In this document: piece after piece, positions 1-22,647 of the stretch
How positions within the stretch are numbered: the stretch's first letter is position 1
Layout: every line of letters starts with the position of its first letter
The notes under the pieces: model-generated
What the model saw: only the letters and a program-made list of their open reading frames with translations
Told to the model about the DNA's origin: nothing
Databases searched by the model: none
Assembly: GCF_000002985.6 (NCBI RefSeq)
Contig: NC_003280.10
Span: 14,194,501 to 14,258,500 of the forward strand
Direction of reading: 5' to 3'
From: Caenorhabditis elegans
Lineage: Eukaryota; Nematoda; Chromadorea; Rhabditida; Rhabditidae
DNA length: 64,000 nucleotides
Made by a program: the position numbers and the translations under genes

Positions 1-419
1 AAAAATTAATTTGGTAAATTGAGCTTTTTTGACATTTACTTCATATTAGGTTGTTGGGATAAAAACCCTTTGAAAATTGTTTCTATCATCTTCCCTTTTC
101 ATTTAATCCAAGTCATTTGAATAAATAATTCCAAAAACCCGTATGACTTCTCTGCCTTCCTTGCTCATTGAATATTCCTCAACCCAAAAAAAAACTTGTT
201 AAACCTGCACTTTTTCCCGGGCAAAAAAATCAACGTGCTCCGTCTGCTGTCGCATTCCTTCAAATTCGATTCAGTAGATGTTGAAACCTTTCGGCGGAAA
301 ATCAAATCAAACCGCATTCGGTTCTCAATCAGTTCCCCATACTTCCCCGTTCAACGACTATACTACTGTAGATTGAAAATTGAGCTTTGAAAATTGAGAG
401 TTTAGAGATGTGCTCTCTT

Positions 420-745
420 TTTTCGCGAAGGCAAATTGGCGGAATAGAAATTTCCGGCAAATCGGCAAATCGGCAAATTGCCGGAATTGAAAATTTCCGG
501 CAAATAGGCGAATAGGCAAATTGATGGTATTGAAATTTCCGGCAAATAGGAAAACCAGAAAAATGCCGGAATTAAACATTTTCAGCAAATCGGCAAATCG
601 ACAAATTGCGGATTTGTCGATTTTGCCGAAAATTTTCGGCAAATTGCCGGAATTGAAAAATTCCGCCAATTCGGCAAACCGGCAATTTACCGAAAATAAA
701 AATTTCCAGCAGTTCGGCAAACTGGAAATTTGCCAGTACATTACT
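420..745. repeat. 35-bp GGCAAAT/ATTTGCC minisatellite
   Basis: Units like CCGGCAAATCGGCAAATTGC recur about every 35 bp with decay. Same family as 44600-45370 and 51175-52345. Confidence 0.75.
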
Positions 746-1919
746 GTCCAAAAATATCCCCTTCTAGTTTTTCCATAGTTTTGCAAATTTTTCAATTTTA
801 AGAAAGCAACTAGACATGCTATTAAAAAATGTTCAACTGACGTAGTATTGCTGGGGCATTGTCTATTAAGATACAGCGCCCGACACCTCGCGAGTACATT
901 TTTGACGACTTTTCCAAAAATACTCATAATTCAAAAACAAGACCTTTCCCATTGAAAAAAGCTTCAGCAACAAAATTTTTGAGGCGTTTTGAAAAAACAC
1001 TTCAACAAAAAACTCGCGAGATGTCGGGTGCTTTATGTATTCCAGAAAAAGTTTACAAACTCACACACTACATGTTCCAACCAACCTACAAACCTCAAAA
1101 TCCTACTTTCAACTGATAAAAGTAACATCTAGGTTACTTGTGGCGGTGGCGGTGGCGGCAACAGTACTTCACACACACACAAGTAACGAGTATTTACCGT
1201 TCAATTTTCTCTGCGTCTGCTCTAATCCCATTCACTCTCCCACCCCAGTCTCTTAAGATTTTTGTGCAATGGCCATCCAAACAGATACACTTTTGGGGAG
1301 CTCCTCGTACCAAAAAGTTGTGCTCTTTTTCCTTTTCCTTGCAACAAATTTCATCCAACGCCTCACCGGACACCGTCTTTTGTTTTTTTTTTCGGTTTTC
1401 CAGAAAAGGATGATTTTTGTTGAAGTCTCTTGAATACGGATCTCTTCCTTCTGCTCTCTGGAATATTTGATTTGTGCATTTTTGCACATTCTCTTTCTCT
1501 TTTTTTTGTGACGCTTTCCCAAGGTCCCCCTACTTTTGCTCTTGCTATTTTCTGTTCCATTATCTTCAGCTCTCCTTGCTCCATTTCCCTAATTGACTCC
1601 AATCGGAATTTATAACATAATAACTGTACTACTCGTATAGTCCATTTTCGAAATTAAGTAGGTGTCATCTCTGAATTGAATGTGAATTGATTAATACCAA
1701 TTTTGTCTAATGGTATGCACTTTGTTGTGTGACAAGTCAGTAAGTCAGCTGACTCTTTTATAAAAATTAAACATACACATAGTAATACAACAATAGGAAT
1801 GAGAAAAAAGGAGTACTGCCAAGTATTAGCTTATTTTAAATTTTGTTCGAGAAGTCTAGAGTGAAGTTTCAAAATTTTTTCAGCAATTAAAAATAACCTC
1901 TCCATTTCCTCTTTTCTAC

Positions 1920-2470
1920 AGCTTAAAGGTGGAGTACTGAAATTTAAGACTACCTTTTTAGGCCCAAAATGACCCAAAACTACCGAATTTTGTAATGAAA
2001 AATTTTGAAAATTTCTCAAAAAAAAGTTATGGCTGTTCAAAGTTCTGGAAAAAAGACCCATTTTCAACTAAAATCAATTTTTTTGCAAAAACTTCTCCTT
2101 GTCACAGCGACGCTGGAACTTGATTTTTATTAATTATCACTAGGGCCGGTATTTTGAAAGTTGAAAATTTTCCGAGGGGTAGGTTTTCACAGCGGCAGTC
2201 AATTTCCGAGTTTAGCAACTCATCATAAAATTATATACATACAGTTAGTGACCAAACTCGGGAATTGTCGGCCGCCGTGAAAGAAATAATAATCAAGTTC
2301 CAGGCGCTGTAACACCGAAAAGTTTGCAAAAATTTGGAATTTAGCTGAAAATGAGCCATTTTTCCAGAACTTTGAACAGCCATAGCTTTTTTTTTAAAGA
2401 AATTTTCAAAACGTCCCATTACGAAATTCGGTAGTTTTGGGTCATTTTGGGTCTAAAAAAGCAAAGTCTC
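1920..2470. repeat. Foldback element
   Basis: The left arm (CCCAAAATGACCCAAAACTACCG..., GTTATGGCTGTTCAAAG) returns as its reverse complement on the right (CTTTGAACAGCCATAGC, CGGTAGTTTTGGGTCATTTTGGG). An inner pair (CCGAGTTT / AAACTCGG) sits near the centre at about 2200-2260. Non-autonomous, no ORF. Confidence 0.75.
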
Positions 2471-3666
2471 AGATTTTTGTCATCCCTTATAAATTAAATC
2501 TTCCCTGCATATTTGCCTACCTCGTACAGTGAACCGCGAGCCCCGAGGCCGGTGTGAGGCAAGTAGGCAGGCGTCAGGCATGCCTCCTGTCTCCCATGGA
2601 ATCTTGCGTAGTTTTTAAAAATTGTCGATATATGCTGCAGAAAATGTGCCTGCATGCTCGCCTGCAAGACTGACTAAAAGACTGACTGGTCTGCAGCGCC
2701 CGACATTTTCCTAGACTCACCTACTGGGTAGGCGTAGGCCAGGCATTTTCGGGCCTACAGTTGGCCACCTCCATTTCTGCAAATGTTTCATTTGTTGTGC
2801 TCCACAAGCCTCTTTATCACTTCTCCAATCAGTACATCAATCAATTGTCGGGGTGGGGTGGTGATGCGTCGACATCGAAATGTGTGTCTATTTGTACTAA
2901 ATCTCACGTCTTGGATAAACTTTGTCGAGAGAAAAAGAAAACAAGAAGATCAACATAATGATGCGACAAGACAACCTCATTGTATCCCCTCTTCTTTGCT
3001 CTTTATCTCTCTCTTGTCATTGTGTACACCTGTTGCAAGTTAACTTTTTGGCAGTCAGCCAGATATTTTTCAATTTTTTTTGTGGCTTGATTTCTAGAAA
3101 AATTACTCTTTTTCTTTTTGTACTTCAAAAAAAAGAGAAAAAAAAATTATTGCCTAAAGTGGCCTAAAAGCCGTATCCAACCTCCGGCCAATCAGCGACG
3201 CAGGCCACGACCATTGCTAATCGCTGATTGGTCGACTTCTTTATTTCCGCGCGATTTCAAAACTCTTGCCGGCCTATCTGAATGCCTAGGCGACCTACGC
3301 CTTACTCAACAGGCAGATATTCTAATTTCCCTAGAAATACATTTGTTTTTAGCTTAGAGCCAAAACTAAAACAAAAAAACCAATTCAAAAATTCGGAATG
3401 TTTATGTCGTTTTCAATTTGAAATTCGTTATTCCTTTCTTTTTTTTGTCTTCCTCTCTCCTGCTGACATTCCTTTTATTCTTCCTCCCCCCCCCCCCTCC
3501 TTCTACGAATTTCTAATCTCTTTTTATTTTGTTTGTATTTTTTAGTGTGTGGTCCCCTTCTCCGCTCGCCGAGCCAGCCCGCTGTCACCAACGACCCCCG
3601 GGGTGGTGGTGTCTGCCCTCACAAGATAAACAAAAAACAAAAAGAAGACGACGTCTCGGATCGCCG

Positions 3667-10825
<7,159 letters not shown>

Positions 10826-11181
10826 AATCATTTCTTTCCACCCCTGATCTACTAGTCCGAAAACTCCCCCCCCCCCCCCAGTTTCAGTTCAATTTGCGGG
10901 CTTGTTTCTTTTTTGATCTCTTTTCATTTTATCAAAATAAATGCCAAATTCTCAAAATTCAGTAAATTTCTAGCATGCCCTTCTCCTTCAAGTCCCTTCA
11001 AGTTTGCTCTGAAAGCACGATTTTCTCTATTTCTCTCTGATCTCCTGCATCTCTGACTTTTATCTTAAAATTCGTATTTTTCTCTAACCTCTCTCTTTGC
11101 TCATTTCACTCTCTCTCTAACGTGTCGTGTTTGAGGGTCTTACAACGAAACGAACGGTGATCTACACGCGACAGAGGGCGG
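10826..11181 (+). promoter_or_regulatory. ace-4/ace-3 intercistronic region of a probable operon
   Basis: Only 356 bp separate the ace-4 stop from the ace-3 start. The interval has a poly-C run (about 10867-10879), a polyadenylation signal AATAAA at about 10936-10941, and possible acceptors at 10962 (attcag) and 10973 (tttctag) about 20-35 bp after it, then CT-rich sequence to the ace-3 start. This order (poly-A signal, U-rich tract, acceptor) is what an SL2 trans-splice junction needs. I recall ace-4 and ace-3 being described as an operon; the SL2 site itself is inferred. Confidence 0.6.
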
Positions 11182-15385
<4,204 letters not shown>

Positions 15386-16938
15386 CTTTTTTTAAACTTT
15401 TTTTTTTGAAAATTCCGTGAATTACATGTGTGCTCACTTACAAAAATTCTTTCTCTTTTCTTTCAAATTATCGCATTTTTTCACAATTCCAGCATTTTTC
15501 GATATCTTCTCAGGGAGTAGTGGATCTCTGTTTTCTTTATATCCTTTCCTAGCCTTCGTCTCTTTCAGCATTCCAATTTCTATCTTCAGTATTTGAATTA
15601 CACATATCATTAGCCAATTATCTAGGTTTGCATTTAGTATTTTTCTTTTTTGGTATGTTTTTTAATGAATTTTAATGTAATTTTTCAATTTTGTAATAAA
15701 TGAATTTGTAATATATTTTTTTTAACAATTAATTGTTTGAGTTTCAGGAATTTGGTTTCAAAAAATTGAAATAACTCAAATAATGGTTTTTTAAACAAAA
15801 TTACAAATTTTGAAAAGCTCTAATTTTTAGAATATTGGAGATTTTGAATTTCTTGAGACAAAATTTTTATTATTGAAAATTAAATTTTTTTCGGGCTAGT
15901 CTATTGAATTTTGGAAAATTTTTGAAAATTTTCAGTAAAAAAATAAATTTTGGGCTTTTAAAAAATTGAAATATTTTGAAACGAAGTTTCTACATATTTT
16001 TAAAAATAGTAATATTTTGGAAAAAGAAATCCGAATTTTTTTCGAATTTTTCTTAAATTTTTTAAAAAATCCCGAAATTTTTGGGATTTTTAAAGGTTTT
16101 GGAATATAATTTTTCCTAATTTTAAATATTTTTTTAATTTGAAAAAAACTCCTAGTACTCAAAAATGTCAAGTTTTCGGAAATGTGGAAATTCTAAAACA
16201 AAATAAAATTTAGAAAATGAAATTCTAAATTTTTAAAAATTTTAGTTTCATATAAAAAACTCCTATTTTTGCAAAATGATGCTAGCTAATTTTTTTCCAA
16301 ATTTTCGATAAATGGAATTTTTATCTGTAAATTCGAAAAATTTTTAAATTAATTTTGACATACACTTCCAGGTGAATTTTTCTTTTTGAAATGCCAAAAA
16401 TTAATTGAATAAATTATACAACATTACTTCACACACCCCGTTGTGCAAAAACATACGAAATTCATTAAAAATCAAGAGCAAGAGCACACACACACACACA
16501 CACACATTTTCCGCGATTTGCAAAACAGATAAAAAGGCAACAAAAAGGGTGTGTGTGAAGCGGTCAAAAATGAGAAGCCTCATCCGGAGAAATTCAATGC
16601 TCCCTCTTCTTTTTTGCTCTTTTTGTGCTCTTTTTTCTTCATAGAAAAATACTCTCACGTTCCAGATGGACGAATTTGAATTTGAATTCCAATTCAGAAT
16701 TTAGAATTTAAAATTTAGAATTTAGAATTCCACACTCTCCCCCACTTGCGTGCAAGGAGAGGCAAAAAACCAGGCTCTTGAGAGCCGCCATGCCGTCGCT
16801 CACGAAATTTCATTTAGTCTTTTTGTCGAATGAGCCTCAAATTGCTCTCTCACATCAGAAGGAGAGCCGCCGTGCATTCCTTTTGTCTTTTGTCCCCCCA
16901 TATTTCGATACATTTTTTTTCAGCTTCACAAAAATGGG
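15386..16938. other. Intergenic ace-3 to hot-7
   Basis: ace-3 3' UTR to about 15715, then very AT-rich sequence with a (CA)n run at about 16487-16505, a GC-richer stretch (16740-16900) with repeated GAGAGCCGCC words, and the hot-7 acceptor at 16923. No gene seen. Confidence 0.5.
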
Positions 16939-18602
16939 ATGAGTTTTGGCATTTTATTTGGGTTTTTGATGATAGTTGGAATGGTATCTGCTAGCTGTTT
17001 TGTTTGCTCGTCACCGAATATTGAAAATGTAAGTTGATTTTTTAATTGGAACAGGCTTTAACTTTAGTAATTTCTTGGCAAAAAGTTGGCAACTTTCTGC
17101 AATACTTAAAATCTACATATATCAAATCTTGAAAATAAAAAGTTCAGTTTAATAAAGGAACTTTTAGAAGAGTTTCTAGCCAACTGTTTAAAAAAAATTT
17201 AATTAAAAAAATGAAATTAATTACTAATTTATATGGAAAATTAGTCTTCCGGTATGCGTTTTTTCAAACAATTCATCCTTTTTAAATATAAATTAGCATC
17301 TCATTTTCAACTTTTACTCCACTTTCAATTGCAATTCTAACAGAATCTAATTATACAAAATTCAATATTATAAATTACTGAGCTTCCACTATATATACTT
17401 TTCATGTTTTTTTTTCAACAGGCCCTTAGTACGTAGAATTTCAAGTAGTTCATTTATATTACCCTTTTAAAAAGGAAATAATAATATGAAATATGATTCC
17501 GAATAGAATTCATATTTCATATATGAGTGGTTAATTGAGAGTACACATGGGTGCGTACATTTTTATCCTTTTTTCAATTTGTGTTCCTATTTAGAGAAAT
17601 ATGAATAGATGCTAGCCAATCTTATCATATATATTTTGGTAATCTCTTGCCAAAAATTTGGCAATTATCTTCCTAACTTCGGAAATTTTCTGCCAAATTT
17701 TGGCAATTTTCTGTCAGACTTTGACAATTTTCTGTTTAACTTTGGCAATTTTCTGTTTAACTTTGGCAATTTTCTGTTCAACTTTGACAATTTCTGTTCA
17801 ACTTTGACAATTTTCTGTTTAACTTTGACAATTTTCTGTTCAACTTTGACAATTTTCCGCAAGATTTTGGTACTTCTCTGCCAAACTTTGGCAATTTTCT
17901 GCCAAACTTTGGCAATTTTCTGTCAGACTTTGACAATTTTCTGTTTAACTTTGGCAGAAAAATTGGCAGGACATGTGATTTGGCTACATACATGTATGTT
18001 AATAGATAGAACTAGAAAATTTTTCAAAACGTAAATTCTAAATTTCAGCACTATGGCTCATTTTTCGAGAATCCTCGAGAAATTCAGCCAACCTATGCTG
18101 GACGTGTGATTGATTGTGAGAAGAATGAATTCAAATCACAAGACTGCCCGGGTCCGTGTTTTTCATTAAATGTTTCCAGCTCTGTGATAGATTCGGATTT
18201 TGGTAAGCTCAATTTTTCATATCCTCTCTGAATTTAGTTCTGATCAGGAACTTCATATGGCTGCTCGACAGGAATCATTCCTGACGATGTGGATGGGGAA
18301 GAAGCTTGTACAACAAAGACTATATCGATTAGGTATGCCTGGAAGTTCCAGTTTTTTTTTCAAAGGTTCATAAACTTTTCAGAACATCTCCAATTTATTC
18401 AGTCACTGCGACATACTGTTTGTGCTCTGAAAATAATTGTAATCCACCCATACATCCCGTGATTCGGAGAAGGTCGAAACCCGTGAAGAACAGTGGAAAA
18501 ACGGTTTACTTCGCGAATCAATCGGATCGAATTTCGAATTCTGTAGACAATTTGAGGTGTTTCTTAAGTTTTTTGTACTTAATTTTAATAGTTGTAATAT
18601 AG
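16939..18602 (+). CDS. hot-7: HOT-7, Ly6/uPAR-type (ODR-2-like) GPI-anchored protein
   Basis: Small cell-surface protein of the three-finger Ly6/uPAR class, homologous to ODR-2. Exons 16939-17028, 18049-18202, 18248-18332 and 18383-18602 join in frame to 182 aa. Residues 1-18 are a signal peptide (MSFGILFGFLMIVGM...). The mature part starts CFVC and ends its cysteine-rich region with YCLCSENNCN, the CxC...CN pattern diagnostic of this fold; other cysteines are at VIDC, DCPGPC, YGCS and EEAC. The C-terminus (CFLSFLYLILIVVI) is a GPI-attachment tail. An acceptor (ttttttcag) ends at 16923, 15 nt before the ATG, and suits SL1 trans-splicing. A poly-A signal is at 18607-18612. Intron 1 is 1 kb and holds a 21-bp minisatellite. 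The ORF track-independent ATG at 16935 reads into a stop at once, so 16939 is the start. Function in this copy is not visible from sequence. Confidence 0.85.
17640..17960 (+). repeat. 21-bp minisatellite in hot-7 intron 1
   Basis: About 14 units of type AACTTTGGCAATTTTCTGTTT, with GACAATTTT/GGCAATTTT variants. Confidence 0.85.
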
Positions 18603-18612
18603 TTTCAATAAA

Positions 18613-20031
18613 AGCGTATTTAAATTAATTTCATTTAAAACGTCTGTGTTTTTAAAGTAGGAAACCCACTCTCAATACATATGTACCAATTTTTTTTCGC
18701 TCCATTAAATTTAAAATTGTCTGAAAACTCTAAATTTCATTATGGAACTTCTTGCAAACTTTTCCAAAAAGAGTTATGGCGGTTCAAAAAATGACATAAA
18801 ATTTGTTAAAATTTGGTCGACTTGTTGATGTCGCAGCGGCTGAAAACTAATTTTTTTTTTGAAATTACAGTCCAATTTTGGGTATACCAGAAAATTATCT
18901 TTAAAGCAATAAAAAATCGACTTCACTCTCGGTAAAACGTTGCAACTTCATAGCAAGCTTTTGCAACTTCTTAGTAAACTTCTGCAACTTGGGTCTAGAA
19001 CAAAAGATCCGGCTGAGGCAAAAAATTATTTCACATACTACCAGGTAGAGAATGATATTCTGCGCACAACATGTCCAAAACCAAATTTTTCCGCGGATAT
19101 TACTCGCAGAAAATCTCTATTAACTTCTTGAAATTTTCGAAAAAAAAATCTGTTTTTTAGAATTGATTCTGAGACAACACACACTCATAAATAATTACGA
19201 GCATTGTAATTTTGAGTCCGCTTTTTTTTTCGGTCCCGCTGGCTTTAAATTCATTTTTTCTCGCAATTTTTATTTGATGTTTCCATGAAAATCGGCTGTG
19301 AAATAAACTCAAGTTATATTTCTAAATAGTTTACAGCGGCACGGGCGCATGAATGTGCATTTAACACGCGATATTGGGCAATAAAAAATGCGGAAAAACA
19401 CGAAAATAAACTTAAAATTCCAATTTGACACGGAAAAATTACAGAAATTTCCCTGGCACCAGCACTTGTCCGAAAAACCGAAGAATCTTAGACTACAGTA
19501 ACCCAACCGTACTTCTACAGTTCCTTAGCGTACCACTACAGTAACCACTACCGTAATACTCTCGGTGACACACTGAAAAGACTCGGAAGACATAAGATAG
19601 ACAGGGTTGAGTGATCCATCGCCGCCTGAATCGCTATCTGCTGCTAGAGTTTACAGATGGAAAATGTGATTTATATATAATAAATGATAATATATTTTTT
19701 GGATATTTTTATAGTAAATGATTTATATAATCTTATACTGATCAGTATAGAAATCGAAATCGTCTTCCACTTCTTCTGTGGATCCTGAAACAATAAATCA
19801 ATAGGAAAAGGGCATTCGTATGTACGAAACAACATACATAGCTACAAATTTGTCTAGGTCAAATGTAGATCACAAAATTTTTTCGCGGCAAGATTATTTC
19901 GCAAAAAAATGCCTCCTTGTTGTAGACTTGGAAAAACAAACACACTGTATTCCTCTTTCCATAAAGAGTATCTATCTATCGGACTCCAGTTTTCGGTGCT
20001 TTTCTACTTCATCTCTTGCGTTTGCGTCGGA
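18613..20031. other. Intergenic hot-7 to haspin-like gene
   Basis: Contains a half-copy of the foldback family at about 18690-18900 (AATTGTCTGAAAACTC..., GAGTTATGGCGGTTC), a copy of the ACAACACACACT repeat (about 19075-19215) and sequence without features. The short ORFs here are not convincing genes. Confidence 0.45.
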
Positions 20032-22287
20032 ATGGTGAGTTTTCTGAATTTATTAAATTTGACTGATTCAACTCGAAAATTAAATTTTACTCTCGAAATT
20101 TATCAATCGATCCTTGAACTTTTTTCTTCCGCAGAGGCCGGCGGAGTTTACAAGCGTACGACGAGGTTCAACTTTTATTCAAAGCTTTAAAAATGGGACA
20201 TAGATGAATATTTCGAATGCTAAATGCAGAAAGAATCAGCAAAAAAGCTCACATGCCCGTCCTTCTCTGCCGAAAAACGCCGTTTAAGGATCGATTGCTA
20301 AATTTTGGCAGTGATGCCAAAAAAATTTAATGCGAAAATTTGAAGTTTCGAATTAATTTTGGTCCCGCCACGAAAAGTGACGAAATTTTGAAAAAAGTTA
20401 CTAAAAAATCTGAATTCAGCTCATTGAGAGCTTTGAAATACGTATAATCATGACTATGTTCCACTAACTTTGGAAATATAGGGTCTTGCCACGAAAATGG
20501 GTTACTGTAGCAATAGAATTTTCGTGGTGGGAGCCGATTTTTGCATTTTCAAAAGTTTATTCAAATTCAATTTGAAAATTTAAATTTAATGCCAAAAAAA
20601 TTTAATCCGAAAATTTAAATTAAATCCGAAAATTTGAACTTTCGAATTAATTTGGGTCCCGCCACGAAAAGTGATGAAATTTTCAAAAAAGTTACTAAAA
20701 AATCTGAATTCAGCTCATTGAGAGCTTTGAAATACGTATAATCATGACTATGTTCCACTAACTTTGGAAATTTAGGGTCTTGCCACGAAAATGGGTTACT
20801 GTAGCAATAGAATTTTCGTGGTGGGAGCCGATCAAAATGTGATTATATTTTTGAAATCAATTAAACAATTTACAGACTAGAATCCCAGCGTTTCAAGCGA
20901 TGATCCTTGAATCATTGAAGAAACAGATGAACCCTCGGGGTGTCACACGTTATGAGATCCGGAAATACGTGAAAGGGAAATGGTTGGATAGACGAGCCGG
21001 AGTGAACAAAGCTTACGAGAAGCAGTGCCTCGCTTCCGCCATGTGGAGTTTGCAGAACCAGGGCGTTATTCATGTGAAATCGAAGGATCGATACGTGCTC
21101 GGATCCGACAGAGCCGGTGCAGGTGGAGTCATTCTGACAGGATCCGCCCGTCCTCGTGAGGGTGCCGTCGGCAAACGATTGAATAAGAATGAACGGCAGA
21201 GAGCCAGCGAACGGGCGCGGAGAGCGAAAGGTATTTTTTATTTTCACCACTAAATTTAAACTTCAAAAATTCAAAAATTAAAGTTTTAAGTTAATAACGA
21301 ATCCGTTAAAAGTACAGTACCCCCAGAACACTAACTTTCTCTTCGAAACCCAAAAAATCAGTTTTCTCTAACTACAGTAACCCTACAGTAATCCTAGAAT
21401 ATTTCTACCTCTATAACTCCATTTTTTACAGCACTGGAAAAAGACTTCGAGCAGTTCGGCTATCTTCCCGAGATGACGACCAAGAAGAAAGTGGTCCAGT
21501 GGCCAGCGATGAAAATCGAGTTGGAGCAGAAGCTGGGAGGAGGAATTGCTGGAGATGCTTTCAACTGCACCTGGAAGGGACTGGAGAGGGTGGCGAAGAT
21601 TATTCCTTTGCACCCGTCCCACCGAAACAAGAAAGCCTTCCAGGAAGTGGCTGCTCTGAATCGTCTCGGTGATGTGGCCCATCAAACGCCCAATCTTGTG
21701 AAGTTTGAGATGGCGGCTGTGGTAACTGGAATGCCACAAGACGTCAAAAACCAGCTGCGAGAAAACTGGCGGACAAATCACATGCTGGTTGTGATTCTGT
21801 CAAGAGGAGGGAGACCGGTGGCCAGCCAACCACCTGATTCGTTGACGGCCCAGCAATCCATCGGAATCATGAAGCAGTTCGTGATGACGATGTTGATCGG
21901 AGAGACAAGCTTGAAGTTGTATCACAACGACGCCCATTGTCGGAACGTGCTCCTCACCGACACCGACGACGAGTACCTGGAGTACAAGCCGGATGGAGGA
22001 GCCGTCAAGGTCAAGTCGTACGAAAAGAAGCTGACGATCATCGACTTCGGAGAGGCCACCTTCGATGTTCCCAATCCGCGGAAGTGGCCTTCGCATCGAT
22101 TCGTCTCCCGTCTCGCCGACTTCTTGATCCGACGAACAACCGAAGATACGCGTTATGTTTGTGAGAATCTGAATTCAATAATTTAAAATAATCATTTCAG
22201 TACGTCGAGCGTGCCTTAAGCCAGTGTAGAGATGCAACCGGAATCGATGTACACTGGCCCAACGGACTCCTATTCGCGGACGCATAA
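20032..22287 (+). CDS. Linker-histone-like winged helix fused to haspin-like kinase
   Basis: Two-part nuclear-looking protein. Exons 20876-21230, 21432-22156 and 22201-22287 join in frame (introns 2 and 3 are 201 and 44 nt). The frame stays open to the acceptor at 20875, so coding starts further upstream; an ATG directly followed by a gtgagt donor at 20032-20034 fits in phase and gives 389 aa, but this one-codon exon is a guess. Residues ~2-70 (RIPAFQAMILESLKK ... GVIHVKSKDRYVL) resemble the H1/H5 (H15) globular domain; residues ~70-120 are a basic, Arg/Gly/Ala-rich linker. Residues ~140-389 are kinase-like: LGGGIAGDAF as a glycine loop, VAKIIP, HNDAHCRNVLL (H284, D286, N) as catalytic loop, IIDFGEA (D324) as metal-binding loop. 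This pattern is closest to haspin, the histone H3 Thr3 kinase, and C. elegans has several divergent haspin-like genes, Y48B6A.10 among them as I recall. A poly-A signal is at 22618-22623. Confidence 0.78.
20334..20840 (+). repeat. Tandem duplication, 294-bp period
   Basis: Two nearly identical ~210-bp copies (start near 20334 and 20628), each framed by GGTCCCGCCACGAAAA and its near complement TTTTCGTGGTGGGAGCC. In the presumed first intron of the haspin-like gene. Confidence 0.85.
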
Positions 22288-22647
22288 TCAACCTTCGACG
22301 TCCTTTTTCCAATTTTTTCAAGAAATTTTGTCTTAAAATTTCCCATTAATTTTTTGAAAATATTTTTTTTTAAATCTTTTTCTGTCTTGTTGTCGCAATT
22401 TACTCGGTTTCTCAAAAAAATTGTATTTTTTGAGGGGAAGATTCAAATTTTTTGAGAAAACCAGTCAGAAAAAGACACGAAAAATAATATTTCGAAAAAA
22501 TGAATGGGAAAAATTGTGATCCTTTTGATTCTTGATTATTATTCTTTTATGCATGTTTTATCATGACAATTTTTGTATTTTTCTTTTCAAAATTTGCTTT
22601 TTTCAGTTAAAAAGAGAAATAAAATTTTTTTTTTTTCTTTTTTTTTT

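Larger units (their letters stand above)
1..3666. other. Repeat-rich flank upstream of ace-4, no supported gene
   Basis: No ORF here has coding character. It contains the GGCAAATCGGC palindromic minisatellite (420-745), a small inverted repeat (about 880-1045), a foldback element (1920-2470), AGGCAGGC-type repeats (2515-2760), a CT-rich stretch and a C-run (about 3486-3499). Sequence around 1130-1620 is pyrimidine-rich and unexplained. The ace-4 promoter should lie in the right part. Confidence 0.5.

Noticed and set aside
19820-20190. Two overlapping ORFs (72 and 93 codons) before the haspin-like gene
   Set aside because: No splice signal joins either in phase to the exon at 20876, and composition is not coding-like.
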